From NCBI RefSeq assembly GCF_029892095.1, contig NZ_JARZAE010000004.1:3348001-3412000 (forward strand): a stretch of DNA of 64,000 nucleotides, written 5' to 3'. Positions within the stretch are counted from its first letter, which is position 1; every line of letters starts with the position of its first letter. This document shows positions 46,266 through 55,150 of the stretch, piece after piece. The DNA is from Kitasatospora sp. MAP12-44. GTDB taxonomy: Bacteria; Actinomycetota; Actinomycetes; Streptomycetales; Streptomycetaceae. A program made the position numbers and the translations under genes. A model generated the notes under the pieces. The model searched no databases. It saw only the letters and a list, made by a program, of their open reading frames with translations, and was not told where the DNA came from.

Positions 46266-48833
46266 TTAAAGCTTCTCCACCGGCGCGTACCGCAGCAGCA
46301 GCACCTTGCGGCCCGAGCTGCCGAAGTCGATCGTCGCCTTGGCCTTGTCCCCGACGCCTTCCGTGCCGGCCACCGTGCCCAGGCCGAAGGTGTCGTGGCT
46401 GACCCGGTCGCCGACCGCGAGCGCGACCACCTCGCGCTCGGTGACCTTGCGCGCCGACTTGCCCCAGCCCGCCTTCGGCGAGGCGGCGGACAGCGAGGAC
46501 GAACCGCGCGAGGAGCCCGACCCCGAACCGCGCGAGCCCGGCATCGCGGCCGCGCCGGTGCGCTTCCACTGCACCAGCTCGCCCGGGATCTCGTCCAGGA
46601 AGCGCGAGGCGGGGTTGTAGGCGGGCTGGCCCCAGGCGCTGCGCAGCACCGAGCGGGTCAGGTAGAGCCGCTCGCGCGCGCGGGTCAGGCCGACGTAGGC
46701 GAGCCGGCGCTCCTCCTCCAGCTCCTTGACCTGGCTGAGCGCCCGCATGTGCGGGAAGATCCCGTCCTCCATGCCGGTCAGGAAGACCACCGGGAACTCC
46801 AGGCCCTTGGCGGTGTGCAGGGTCATCATCGTGATGACGCCCGAGCCGTCCTCGTCGTCCGGGATCTGGTCCGAGTCGGCCACCAGGGCGACCCGCTCCA
46901 GGAAGTCGGCCAGCGTGCCGACCGGCGGCGCGCCCTCCTCCCCCGCGTCCGGGCGCTCACCCGGATCCTGCTCGTACTCCAGGGCCACCGAGGCGAGTTC
47001 CTGGAGGTTCTCCACCCGGGTCTCGTCCTGCGGGTCGGTGGAGGACTGCAGTTCGGCGAGGTAGCCGGTCTCCTCGAGCACCGCCTCCAGCACCGCGGCC
47101 GGTCCGGCGCCCGATTCGACGATCTGGCGCAGCCCGGCCAGCAGTTCGTTGAACTTGCGCACCGCGTTGGCCGAGCGCGCGGCCATCCCGTACGCCTCGT
47201 CCACCCGCAGCAGCGCCTGCGCGAAGCTGATCCGCTCGCGGGCCGACAGCGCGTCGATCATCGCCTCGGCGCGGTCGCCGATGCCGCGCTTGGGCACGTT
47301 GAGGATCCGGCGCAGCGGCACGGTGTCCTCGGGGTTGGAGAGCACCCGCAGGTAGGCCAGGACGTCCCGGACCTCCTTGCGCTCGTAGAAGCGCACCCCG
47401 CCGACCACCTTGTACGGCAGGCCGACCCGGATGAACACCTCCTCGAACACCCGCGACTGGGCGTTCGTCCGGTAGAAGATCGCCACGTCGCCCGGCCGGG
47501 CGTCGCCCGCGTCGGTGAGCCGGTCGATCTCCTCGGCGATGAACTGCGCCTCGCCGTGCTCGTCGTCCGCGACGTAGCCGATGACCTTCTCGCCGTGCTC
47601 GCCGGCCGTCCAGAGCTTCTTCTCGCGTCGGCTGGTGTTGCGCTCGATGACGGCGTTGGCGGCGCTCAGGATGGTCTGCGTGGAGCGGTAGTTCTGCTCC
47701 AGCAGGATCGTCACGGCGTCGGGGTAGTCCTCCTCGAACTGGAGGATGTTGCGGATCGTCGCGCCGCGGAAGGCGTAGATCGACTGGTCCGCGTCACCCA
47801 CCACGCACAGCTCGGCGGGCGGCACCTGCGCCAGCGCGGCCGCCGCCGGGTTGACGAAGTCGCCGTCCACCGTGCGCTTGGGCGCCGAGCCGGCGGCGCC
47901 GCCGCTGAGCTCGCGCACCAGCATGTACTGGGCGTGGTTGGTGTCCTGGTACTCGTCGACCAGGATGTGCCGGAACCTGCGCCGGTAGTGCTCGGCCGCG
48001 TCGGGGAAGGCCTGCAGCAGGTTGACGGTGGTCATGATGATGTCGTCGAAGTCCAGCGCGTTGGCCTCCCGCAGGCGGCGCTGGTAGAGCGCGTACGCCT
48101 CGGCGAGCTTGCGCTCCATCGGGTTCGCGGCCTGCGCCGCGTAGGTCTCCTCGTCGATCAGCTCGTTCTTGAGGTTGGAGACCTTGGCGGTGAAGGACTT
48201 CGGCGGGAACTGCTTGGGATCGAGGTCCAGATCCCGGCAGACCAGCGACATCAGCCGCTGCGAGTCCGCCGAGTCGTAGATCGAGAAGCTGGAGGTGAAG
48301 CCCAGCCGCTTGCTCTCCCGGCGCAGGATCCGCACACAGGCGCTGTGGAAGGTGGAGACCCACATCGACCGGGCGCGCGGCCCGACCAGCTGCTCGACGC
48401 GCTCGCGCATCTCGCCGGCCGCCTTGTTGGTGAAGGTGATCGCCAGGATCTCGCCCGGCTGCACCCCGCGGGCACCGAGCAGGTAGGCGATCCGGTGCGT
48501 CAGCACCCGGGTCTTGCCCGAGCCCGCGCCGGCCACGATGAGCAGCGGCGAACCGGCGTGCAGCACCGCCTCGCGCTGCGGGTCGTTCATCCCCTCCAGC
48601 AGCTGGGCCGGATCGACGACCGTGCGGTGGGCGCCGTTGCGGTGGAAGGCGTCGCGGGCGGTGGCTGCGGCGTAGTCGGTCTGGAAGAGATCGTGCGGGA
48701 TCTCTTCCTCGTAGCCGCCCTCCGGACCGTGGTACTCCTCCGGTGGAGGTTCCTCGGCGTGGTCCGCGGGCGTCGCGAAGGAGGGCTTCAGCTCGAAGCC
48801 CGGGAGCGGGAGGTCGTCAAAGAGGCTACTCAT
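46266..48833 (-). CDS. pcrA: ATP-dependent DNA helicase PcrA/UvrD type
   Basis: 855-residue superfamily 1A 3'-5' helicase for DNA repair and replication-fork maintenance. Walker A AGAGSGKT (101-108), Q motif LLEGMNDPQREAV before it, motif Ia ITFTNKAAGEM, Walker B VDEYQDTN, motif III VVGDADQSIYAFRGA, motif IV EQNYRST, motif V TMMTLHTAKGLEFPVVF and motif VI VGLTRARERLYL. An actinobacterial acidic N-terminal extension and a C-terminal Tudor-like end (GDRVSHDTFGLGTV) are present. ATG 48833. A hairpin separates it from the upstream glycosyltransferase, so its promoter must lie in about 60 bp or it depends on read-through. Confidence 0.96.
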   Translation of the reverse strand: MSSLFDDLPLPGFELKPSFATPADHAEEPPPEEYHGPEGGYEEEIPHDLFQTDYAAATARDAFHRNGAHRTVVDPAQLLEGMNDPQREAVLHAGSPLLIVAGAGSGKTRVLTHRIAYLLGARGVQPGEILAITFTNKAAGEMRERVEQLVGPRARSMWVSTFHSACVRILRRESKRLGFTSSFSIYDSADSQRLMSLVCRDLDLDPKQFPPKSFTAKVSNLKNELIDEETYAAQAANPMERKLAEAYALYQRRLREANALDFDDIIMTTVNLLQAFPDAAEHYRRRFRHILVDEYQDTNHAQYMLVRELSGGAAGSAPKRTVDGDFVNPAAAALAQVPPAELCVVGDADQSIYAFRGATIRNILQFEEDYPDAVTILLEQNYRSTQTILSAANAVIERNTSRREKKLWTAGEHGEKVIGYVADDEHGEAQFIAEEIDRLTDAGDARPGDVAIFYRTNAQSRVFEEVFIRVGLPYKVVGGVRFYERKEVRDVLAYLRVLSNPEDTVPLRRILNVPKRGIGDRAEAMIDALSARERISFAQALLRVDEAYGMAARSANAVRKFNELLAGLRQIVESGAGPAAVLEAVLEETGYLAELQSSTDPQDETRVENLQELASVALEYEQDPGERPDAGEEGAPPVGTLADFLERVALVADSDQIPDDEDGSGVITMMTLHTAKGLEFPVVFLTGMEDGIFPHMRALSQVKELEEERRLAYVGLTRARERLYLTRSVLRSAWGQPAYNPASRFLDEIPGELVQWKRTGAAAMPGSRGSGSGSSRGSSSLSAASPKAGWGKSARKVTEREVVALAVGDRVSHDTFGLGTVAGTEGVGDKAKATIDFGSSGRKVLLLRYAPVEKL

Positions 48834-48867
48834 GGCCCTCCGAGTCTATGACCCGCGACTGACAGAG

Positions 48868-48892
48868 CCGGCCGGTCCAGAAAACCGGCCGG
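48868..48892 (-). terminator. hairpin after the GT39-like gene
   Basis: CCGGCCGGT (48868-48876) pairs perfectly with 48884-48892, loop CCAGAAA, six bases past the GT39-like stop and 35 bases before the pcrA ATG. Confidence 0.65.
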
Positions 48893-48897
48893 ACCGG

Positions 48898-50436
48898 CTA
48901 CTGGCGTACCAGCAGGGACACCGTGAGCCCGCGCACATGCTCGATGTCCGCCGCCTTGTACGCGGACATCAACGCGTCGGCCTCGTTCTTCGGGAAGCCG
49001 TAGACCGGGCTCGGGTTGTCCCCGGTGGTGACCACCCAGACCCGGGCGGTGTCGCCCAGGCAGGCGACCGGGTCGGTGCACTCCACCGCGAAGAGGTCCT
49101 GGGCCTGGGCCGGGGTCTTGGCAGTGAAGACGTCGTGGAGCTTGACCGCCGGGGGCATGTCGTACTCCATCTGGTAGTCGATCATCATCCAGGCCGAGGT
49201 GGACCGCAGCGGCGCGAAGCCGTCCCCGGGCTGGTAGCCCTTGATGAGGATCCGCGCAGCGGCCGTGGTGTCGCTCCACTCGTGCGAGTTGACGTCGCGC
49301 AGGCCCCCCTGGTCCGGCAACCCGAGCAGCACCATCCCCACCAGGCCGAGCGCCCCGAGCACCCGGGGACGCAGCGCGCCGAGGCCGGCCGCCGCGAGCA
49401 CCGACCAGGCGGGAACGGTGAAGAGCATGTAGCGCTCGGAGAAGTACGAGGTGTTGCCCTGCGAGACGAACCAGTTGAGCAGGATCGGCAGCGAGGCGAC
49501 CAGGCCGATCTCGAAGGCCCGGCGCCGCCCGCGCGGCCAGGCGGACGGCAGCACGGCCAGCGCCAGCACACAGCCGCAGACCAGGGCCGAGCCGAAGAGC
49601 GGGCTCCAGATGTCGGCGAAGGTCTGCAGCACCGGCTTCTGCACCCAGCCGATCTGCCGGGTGACTTGCCGACGGCCCAGGATCACCAGCGGGATCAGCG
49701 GGATCAGGCCCACCGTCACCGCCGCCGTGAAGCCGATCAGCGGCCGCCGGGAGCGGTCACGCCACCAGCGCAGCAGCACGATCAGCGCGTGCGCGGCCAG
49801 GAAGAGCAGCGAGACGATGTGGAACAGCCCGGACGCGGTCACGGCCGCGGCGTACGCCAGCCAGCGGCGCCAGGTCGGCCGCTCCAGGGCGCGCAGCAGC
49901 AGGAGCATCGCCGCCGAGACCGCGAGCACCACGAAGGCGTACGAGCGGGCCTCCTGCGCGTAGCGCGAGATCGAGGGCACCGTCGCGAAGATCAGTCCGG
50001 CCAGCAGCGCGGTGCGCCGGTCGAAGAGCCGCCGCGCCGTCAGTACGACGCACGCCGAGGCGCCCGCCATGGCGATCACCGACGGTATCCGCATCATCAC
50101 CGGCGAATCGCCGGCGATCGAGATCCACTCGTGCAGCAGCAGGTAGTAGGCCCCGGAGACCGCGTCGACGTGCCGCAGCATCTCCAGCAGCTGGCCGGTG
50201 CTGCGGGTGGCGGCGCTCCAACTCGCCAGCTCGTCGCGCCACAGCTCCGGCTTGCCCGCCTGGTACCGGCCGATGCCGGCGGTCAGCAGCGCCACCCAGA
50301 GCCAGTCCATCCGCAGCAGCCGCAGCAGCCGCGGCGGCCCCTGGGCCCGCAGGCGGGCGAGCGGGCCCAGGGGCTGCCGCTCCCCGGACTCGTCCGGACC
50401 GGCGGGGGCGTCACTCGCGACAGCACTGATGCTCAT
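48898..50436 (-). CDS. GT39/ArnT-like membrane glycosyltransferase
   Basis: 512 residues, about eleven hydrophobic segments. GT-C hallmark acidic pair in LWRDELASW (Asp68-Glu69) in the first outer loop and SRYAQEARSYAF in a later loop, typical of PMT/ArnT-like enzymes using polyprenyl-phosphate sugars. A soluble outer C-terminal domain with two Cys (AVECTDPVACLG) follows. ATG 50436 is chosen (AAGG about ten bases upstream); a GTG at 50487 is possible. Last of four membrane surface-glycan genes on the minus strand upstream of pcrA. Confidence 0.83.
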   Translation of the reverse strand: MSISAVASDAPAGPDESGERQPLGPLARLRAQGPPRLLRLLRMDWLWVALLTAGIGRYQAGKPELWRDELASWSAATRSTGQLLEMLRHVDAVSGAYYLLLHEWISIAGDSPVMMRIPSVIAMAGASACVVLTARRLFDRRTALLAGLIFATVPSISRYAQEARSYAFVVLAVSAAMLLLLRALERPTWRRWLAYAAAVTASGLFHIVSLLFLAAHALIVLLRWWRDRSRRPLIGFTAAVTVGLIPLIPLVILGRRQVTRQIGWVQKPVLQTFADIWSPLFGSALVCGCVLALAVLPSAWPRGRRRAFEIGLVASLPILLNWFVSQGNTSYFSERYMLFTVPAWSVLAAAGLGALRPRVLGALGLVGMVLLGLPDQGGLRDVNSHEWSDTTAAARILIKGYQPGDGFAPLRSTSAWMMIDYQMEYDMPPAVKLHDVFTAKTPAQAQDLFAVECTDPVACLGDTARVWVVTTGDNPSPVYGFPKNEADALMSAYKAADIEHVRGLTVSLLVRQ

Positions 50437-50492
50437 GCTCGAAGAACCTTCCGGGGCTCGGTCGTCACCGTTCACGGGTACTGGCACTGCCT

Positions 50493-51707
50493 TCAGAGAC
50501 CGACCGGTTGCTCCACCGGTTCCGCCGCCGCCCCGATGACCGGATCGGCGCCGCCCCGCGCCGGCCGCCGGCCCGCGAAGAACGCGCGGTGCAGCAGGAC
50601 GAGTGAGAACACCACGTTGACGGCCGCCACCGAATACGCCCAGTTCTGCACGGGGTTGAGCTGCGGGAAGTCGAAGCCGGCGAGCCTGGGGATCAGGACC
50701 AGACCCATCCAGACGCTGCGCGCGGCCGCACCCGGACGGACCACCGAGGCCATCAGCACCGGGAGGATCACGAACAGGTAGTGGTCGAAGGAGGGCTTGC
50801 TGACGACCAGCGCGGCCAGCATCAGCATGGCGCCGCTCTCCACCAGCCGCAGCGCCTCGTCACCGCCCACCCGCCAGCGCTGCCAGGCGCCGACCAGCAG
50901 CGCCACCGCCAGCGCGACCGCGCCGGCCAGCGCGACCCCGTCCGGGACGCCGAGCCGGGGCAGCAGCGTCCCCAACGAGGCGTCGTACGGGCGGGCGAAG
51001 GCGTCCTGGCCGTGCAGCAGGAACGGCAGCGTCCTGGTGAAGAAGAGGCCCGGCTGCGGCATCAGCGCGGCCGCGACGGCCGCGAAGGCCGCCGGCACCA
51101 CCACCGCCGCCGCGAACGCCCTGGGCCGCCGGGCGATCAGGAAGAGCAGGGCCAGCGGAACGAGTATCGGCTTGGTCGCCATCGCCAGCCCCACCACGAC
51201 ACCGGCCCACACCCACTTGGAGCGGTGGGCCAGCAGCAGCGCGGCGGGCAGCGCCATCGCCGAGTAGGCCGTCCAGTTGCCGAGTTGGACCAGGTTGCGG
51301 AACGAGCCGAGGAAGCAGATCAGCAGGACGCCCAGCACGGAGAGCCGGCTCAGCACCGACACCCGGAAGATCCGCAGCGCGAAGAACCAGCCCGCCATCA
51401 CCATGCCCGCGGTCAACGCCGGGACCAGCCACTTCAGCAACTGCTCGGAGAGGTAGGCCTGCGGGGCGGCGATCAGCACCGAGCTCGGGAAGTAGAGGAA
51501 CCGCTTGTCCGCGTAGGGCGAGCCACCGTCGACGAAGGTCTTCGCGGCCTTGACCACGATGCTGTTGTCCATCATGTCGATGCCGCTCAGGCGCCCGTTG
51601 CGGACGGTGACGCAGAACATCAGCACCGCCGCGGCCAGCGCGGGAACCGAGGCGCGGGCCCGCAGCCAGGCGCCGCTGTCCGGCGTGGCAGCTGTTCTGA
51701 TTCCCAT
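50493..51707 (-). CDS. GT87-like polyprenyl-phosphate glycosyltransferase (DUF2029)
   Basis: 404 residues, about ten hydrophobic helices. The N-terminal loop SGIDMMDNSIVVKAAKTFVDGGSPY has the acidic residue expected in the first outer loop of GT-C enzymes of family 87 (mannosyl- and arabinosyl-transferases acting outside the membrane). LATKP-like (AMATKPILVPLALLFL) and the late SKPSFDHYLFVILPVL are also typical. ATG 51707 follows AAAGGGCGGG. Between the GT39-like and acyltransferase genes, gaps under 65 bp, suggesting an operon. Confidence 0.78.
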   Translation of the reverse strand: MGIRTAATPDSGAWLRARASVPALAAAVLMFCVTVRNGRLSGIDMMDNSIVVKAAKTFVDGGSPYADKRFLYFPSSVLIAAPQAYLSEQLLKWLVPALTAGMVMAGWFFALRIFRVSVLSRLSVLGVLLICFLGSFRNLVQLGNWTAYSAMALPAALLLAHRSKWVWAGVVVGLAMATKPILVPLALLFLIARRPRAFAAAVVVPAAFAAVAAALMPQPGLFFTRTLPFLLHGQDAFARPYDASLGTLLPRLGVPDGVALAGAVALAVALLVGAWQRWRVGGDEALRLVESGAMLMLAALVVSKPSFDHYLFVILPVLMASVVRPGAAARSVWMGLVLIPRLAGFDFPQLNPVQNWAYSVAAVNVVFSLVLLHRAFFAGRRPARGGADPVIGAAAEPVEQPVGL

Positions 51708-51767
51708 GACCCGCCCTTTGTCTGGAGGTTGGTCGGACGCGTCCGAGGCGCCCGCGGCGTGCTGCAC

Positions 51768-52940
51768 TCAGCGGCGCTGCGATCCGGCGGCGTCGCGCAC
51801 CTGGGCGAACGACGCCTTCATGGCCCGGCTCATGATCGGGGCAAGGGGCCGCTCGACCGTCCGATGGATCAACCACGCGGCAACCAACATGGTAGCGAGC
51901 GAGCAGACCAGCGTCGGGTAGGGCGCCAGCCCGCGCCCGCGCAGCCAGGAGATCAACTCCCAGCCGATTTCCTGGTGTACGAGATACAGCGGGTAGGTCA
52001 GCGCGCCCGCGAAGGTCAGCCACGTCCACTGCACGCGGTCGAACCAGCCCAGCGCCGCCCCCAGCACCAGCACGAAGTAGACGGTGATCGCGGCGATGGT
52101 GAGGCTCCAGGACAGGTGGTGCCAGGTCGCGTAGTGGTTGGCGTCGATCACCCACCTGATCCGCTCCTGCGCCATCAGCCAGCAGATCCCCAACAGGCCC
52201 CAGAGCAGCAGGTTCGGCTTGAAGCGGTACATCAGGTACATCACCATGCCGGCGATGAAGTACCACGCGTAGGTGGACTGCGTGATGATCTCCAGCAGCG
52301 GCATGTCCGCCTTGGGGGTGAAGGCTGCCGCCAGCGCCCAGAGTCCGCAGAAGGCGACCACCTTGCGGTAGGTCAGACCGGTGGCCAGCACCAGTCCGAA
52401 CAGCACATAGAAGCGCAGTTCGGCCGAGAGCGTCCAGTACACCGGGTCGATCGGGTCGACGTTCAGCGGGTCGTTGAGCATCGTGAGGTTGCTGAAGATC
52501 CGACTGGCGGTGGGCCGCGAGGTGTCGGCACCCCAGACGGTCGGTGAGATCAGCAGCACCGCCGAGGTCAGCAGCACGCCGAACCAGTACGCGGGGAAGA
52601 GCCGCGCCACCCGGGAGGCGGCGAAGTCGCCCACCGACTTGCCCCAGCAGGACATGCAGATGACGAATCCGCTGATCAGGAAGAAGAGTTCGACCCCGGT
52701 CCAGCCGTACGACCCGATCAGGTGGGCGAACGGCATCAACTTGGCGTCCTGGCCCCGCCAGACCGCCGGGAAGCTCTGCACGCCGACCCAGTGGAAGAGC
52801 ACAACTCCTAAGGCGGCCACCAGACGCAACCCGTCCAGCACATAGAGCCTGGGACGGCTGGAGGCCGGGCGCGGTCCGGTCTCACCGCCGGCGGCCGGGG
52901 CGGCCGGCTGCCGGGGCGGGCCGATGGCGGTATCGGTCAC
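51768..52940 (-). CDS. acyltransferase 3 family protein (OafA/YrhL type)
   Basis: 390 residues with about ten membrane helices. The catalytic His lies in VLFHW (His50) after LDGLRLVAALG; FLISGFVI and YWTLSAELRFYV are further family motifs. These enzymes O-acylate surface sugars or secondary metabolites at the membrane. GTG 52940 with GAGAG upstream is preferred; the open frame reaches 53093, but that part looks non-coding. Grouped with three membrane glycosyltransferases, so probably acetylates the same glycan (inference). Confidence 0.9.
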   Translation of the reverse strand: MTDTAIGPPRQPAAPAAGGETGPRPASSRPRLYVLDGLRLVAALGVVLFHWVGVQSFPAVWRGQDAKLMPFAHLIGSYGWTGVELFFLISGFVICMSCWGKSVGDFAASRVARLFPAYWFGVLLTSAVLLISPTVWGADTSRPTASRIFSNLTMLNDPLNVDPIDPVYWTLSAELRFYVLFGLVLATGLTYRKVVAFCGLWALAAAFTPKADMPLLEIITQSTYAWYFIAGMVMYLMYRFKPNLLLWGLLGICWLMAQERIRWVIDANHYATWHHLSWSLTIAAITVYFVLVLGAALGWFDRVQWTWLTFAGALTYPLYLVHQEIGWELISWLRGRGLAPYPTLVCSLATMLVAAWLIHRTVERPLAPIMSRAMKASFAQVRDAAGSQRR

Positions 52941-53070
52941 AGGTGACGCTCTCGGGTCCGGGGACGGGTCGGTGGCACGGGTGGCGCCACACCCGCCCGT
53001 GGCGGGCGAAGCAGACCTTACCGGGCTTCGCGACGCGCTACTCCCAGGCCGAATACCGGAGTTGACTTCA

Positions 53071-54333
53071 TCACGGCGAGTTGGTATAGACAAATGCCAG
53101 GAATCCGCCGTAGCAGGCGGAGCAGACCGCGGCGAAGCCGAGCACCGTCGCGACCGCGCCCCGGGTGCGGACCCTGGCCAGCGTGCCGGCCAGCGGGAAG
53201 AGCAGCGCGAAGGCGGGCAGCAGGAAGCGCGCCCGGGAGTTGAAGTACGCGGCGTCGCCCAGCGCGATCAGCAGGACCACGCCGCTGAAGACCAGCAGCG
53301 GCAGCGGCTGGCGTTGGAGCGCCGAGAGCAGGAAGAGCAGGACGGATGCGGCCAGCGTGGCGGCCACCACCGCGTCGGCCAGCCACAGCGTGTTGCCGGT
53401 GGTCAGGATGCCCTTCAGCGACTCCACCGTCGAATGTCCGTAGTCGAAGTGCGAGTCCCAGGCCTCCTGGACCTTGAAGTAGCCGTCAACACTGCCCTTT
53501 TGAATACCCACCCAGAGTACGAATCCGACGAAGCCGGCCGGCGCGATCAGCGCGCCGAGCACCGGACGCCACCAGGCGACCCGCTCGCCCTGCGGCAGCT
53601 CGGCGCGGCGGCCCTGCCACCACTGCGCGAGCAGGGCCCAGCCGGCGCCCGCGCAGACCGCCGCGGCCACCGCGACGCCGGTCGGACGGGTCAGACCCGC
53701 GAGCGTGCTGAACACACCGGCCCAGATCCACCGGCGGGTGATGGCCGCGTACATGGCCCAGGCGGCGAAGGCGGTGAACATCAGTTCCGAGTAGGCCAGG
53801 CTCTCCACCAGCGCGTACGGCGTCACCCCCCAGAGCACCGCGGCGATCACACCGGTCCGGCGCCCGTAGAGCTCGGCCGCGGTCGCGAAGACGCCCCAGG
53901 CGGCGACCGGCGAGGCGGCCCAAGCCACCAGCAGGGCGGCCTGGTTCACCGATACGGGCAGTGCCCACCAGGCCAGCTTGATCGCCGCCGGGTAGACCGG
54001 GAAGAAGGCGTAGGCCTGGTACCGGCCCAGCGGACCGGGGACGGAGTACGAGTACCCGTGCCTGACCACGTCCTGGTACCAGTTGGCGTCCCAGAAGGTG
54101 CTCAGCCGGTGCAGGCCGCTCTCGCCGTGCTTCTGGTGCCAGAGCAGCACCACCAGCACGCCGACGGCGCGCACCGCGGCGTAGCCCAGCAGGGCCGGCG
54201 CCGCGTAGCGGCCCGAGCCCAGCAGCCGCCTGAGCAGGCGGCGGCCCCCGCTGCGACCCGCCGCCCCTCGAAGGCCCACGTAGCGGGACCGCACCTTTTC
54301 GGAGGCCGCCGGACCGGCAAGTTGGGTGGTCAC
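53071..54333 (-). CDS. PIG-V-like mannosyltransferase-type membrane protein
   Basis: 420 residues with about nine helices. The first outer loop has STFWDANWYQDVVRHGYSY, matching the WDxxWY...GY pattern of PIG-V/GT76-related enzymes, with FFPVYPAAI shortly after, a combination characteristic of this family. GTG 54333 is chosen (GGGGAG seven bases upstream). First gene of the four-gene membrane glycan cluster reading toward pcrA. It likely transfers mannose or another hexose from a polyprenyl-phosphate donor on the outer face; acceptor unknown. Confidence 0.82.
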   Translation of the reverse strand: MTTQLAGPAASEKVRSRYVGLRGAAGRSGGRRLLRRLLGSGRYAAPALLGYAAVRAVGVLVVLLWHQKHGESGLHRLSTFWDANWYQDVVRHGYSYSVPGPLGRYQAYAFFPVYPAAIKLAWWALPVSVNQAALLVAWAASPVAAWGVFATAAELYGRRTGVIAAVLWGVTPYALVESLAYSELMFTAFAAWAMYAAITRRWIWAGVFSTLAGLTRPTGVAVAAAVCAGAGWALLAQWWQGRRAELPQGERVAWWRPVLGALIAPAGFVGFVLWVGIQKGSVDGYFKVQEAWDSHFDYGHSTVESLKGILTTGNTLWLADAVVAATLAASVLLFLLSALQRQPLPLLVFSGVVLLIALGDAAYFNSRARFLLPAFALLFPLAGTLARVRTRGAVATVLGFAAVCSACYGGFLAFVYTNSP

Positions 54334-54454
54334 TGACCCACTCCCCTGGATGACTTTCTGGGCACGCTTCACGCCGAGTGAAGCTACGCCGAAACGCGCA
54401 GAGGAGTTCTATCAGGTCAACGCTGTCAGCCGAACGGGTGTCAGACCAGGCGGC

Positions 54455-55150
54455 TCAGACCAGGCGACGGGCGGTGGCCCAGCGGGTGAGCTCATGACGG
54501 TTGCTCAGCTGGAGCTTGCGCAGCACGGCCGAGACGTGGCTCTCCACCGTCTTGACCGAGATGAACAGCTGCTTGGCGATCTCCTTGTAGGCGTAGCCGC
54601 GGGCGATCAGCCGCAGCACCTCGCGCTCGCGCTGGGTGAGGCGGTCGAGATCCTCGTCGACCGGCGGGGTGTCGGTGGCGGCGAACGCGTCCAGCACGAA
54701 GCCGGCCAGCCGGGGCGAGAAGACCGCGTCGCCGTCGCCGATCCGGAAGATCGCGTTGACCAGGTCGGTGCCGGTGATGGTCTTGGTGACATAGCCGCGC
54801 GCACCACCGCGGATCACCCCGATCACGTCCTCGGCCGCGTCGGAGACCGAGAGCGCCAGGAACTTCACCCCGCCCGGCTCACCCATCACGGCGGCCGAGC
54901 GGCGCAGCACCTCCACCCCGCCGCCGCCGGGCAGGTGGACGTCGAGGAGCACCACGTCCGGCCGGGTCTCGGCGACCACCCGGACCGCCGACTCGACGTC
55001 GTCGGCCTCGCCCACCACGTCGATGCCGGTCGTCTCGGTCCGGCCGATCTCCGCGCGCACACCGGTGCGGAACATCCGGTGGTCGTCGACCAGCACGACC
55101 CGCGCCACGCGGCCGGCCGCGATCCCGTCGGTCGACACAGGCTCAGTCAT
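54455..55150 (-). CDS. NarL/LuxR-family response regulator
   Basis: 231 residues. Receiver domain (about 16-140) with the acidic pocket VDDHR (Asp22/Asp23), phospho-acceptor Asp70 in VVLLDVHLPGGG and Lys122 in YVTKTI. LuxR HTH about 171-225 (LTQREREVLRLIARGYAYKE, then ISVKTVESHVSAVLRKL). It overlaps the histidine kinase gene end by 8 bp, so the two form one two-component operon. A short 12-bp direct repeat duplicates its last codons downstream (54441-54452 and 54455-54466). Confidence 0.95.
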   Translation of the reverse strand: MTEPVSTDGIAAGRVARVVLVDDHRMFRTGVRAEIGRTETTGIDVVGEADDVESAVRVVAETRPDVVLLDVHLPGGGGVEVLRRSAAVMGEPGGVKFLALSVSDAAEDVIGVIRGGARGYVTKTITGTDLVNAIFRIGDGDAVFSPRLAGFVLDAFAATDTPPVDEDLDRLTQREREVLRLIARGYAYKEIAKQLFISVKTVESHVSAVLRKLQLSNRHELTRWATARRLV

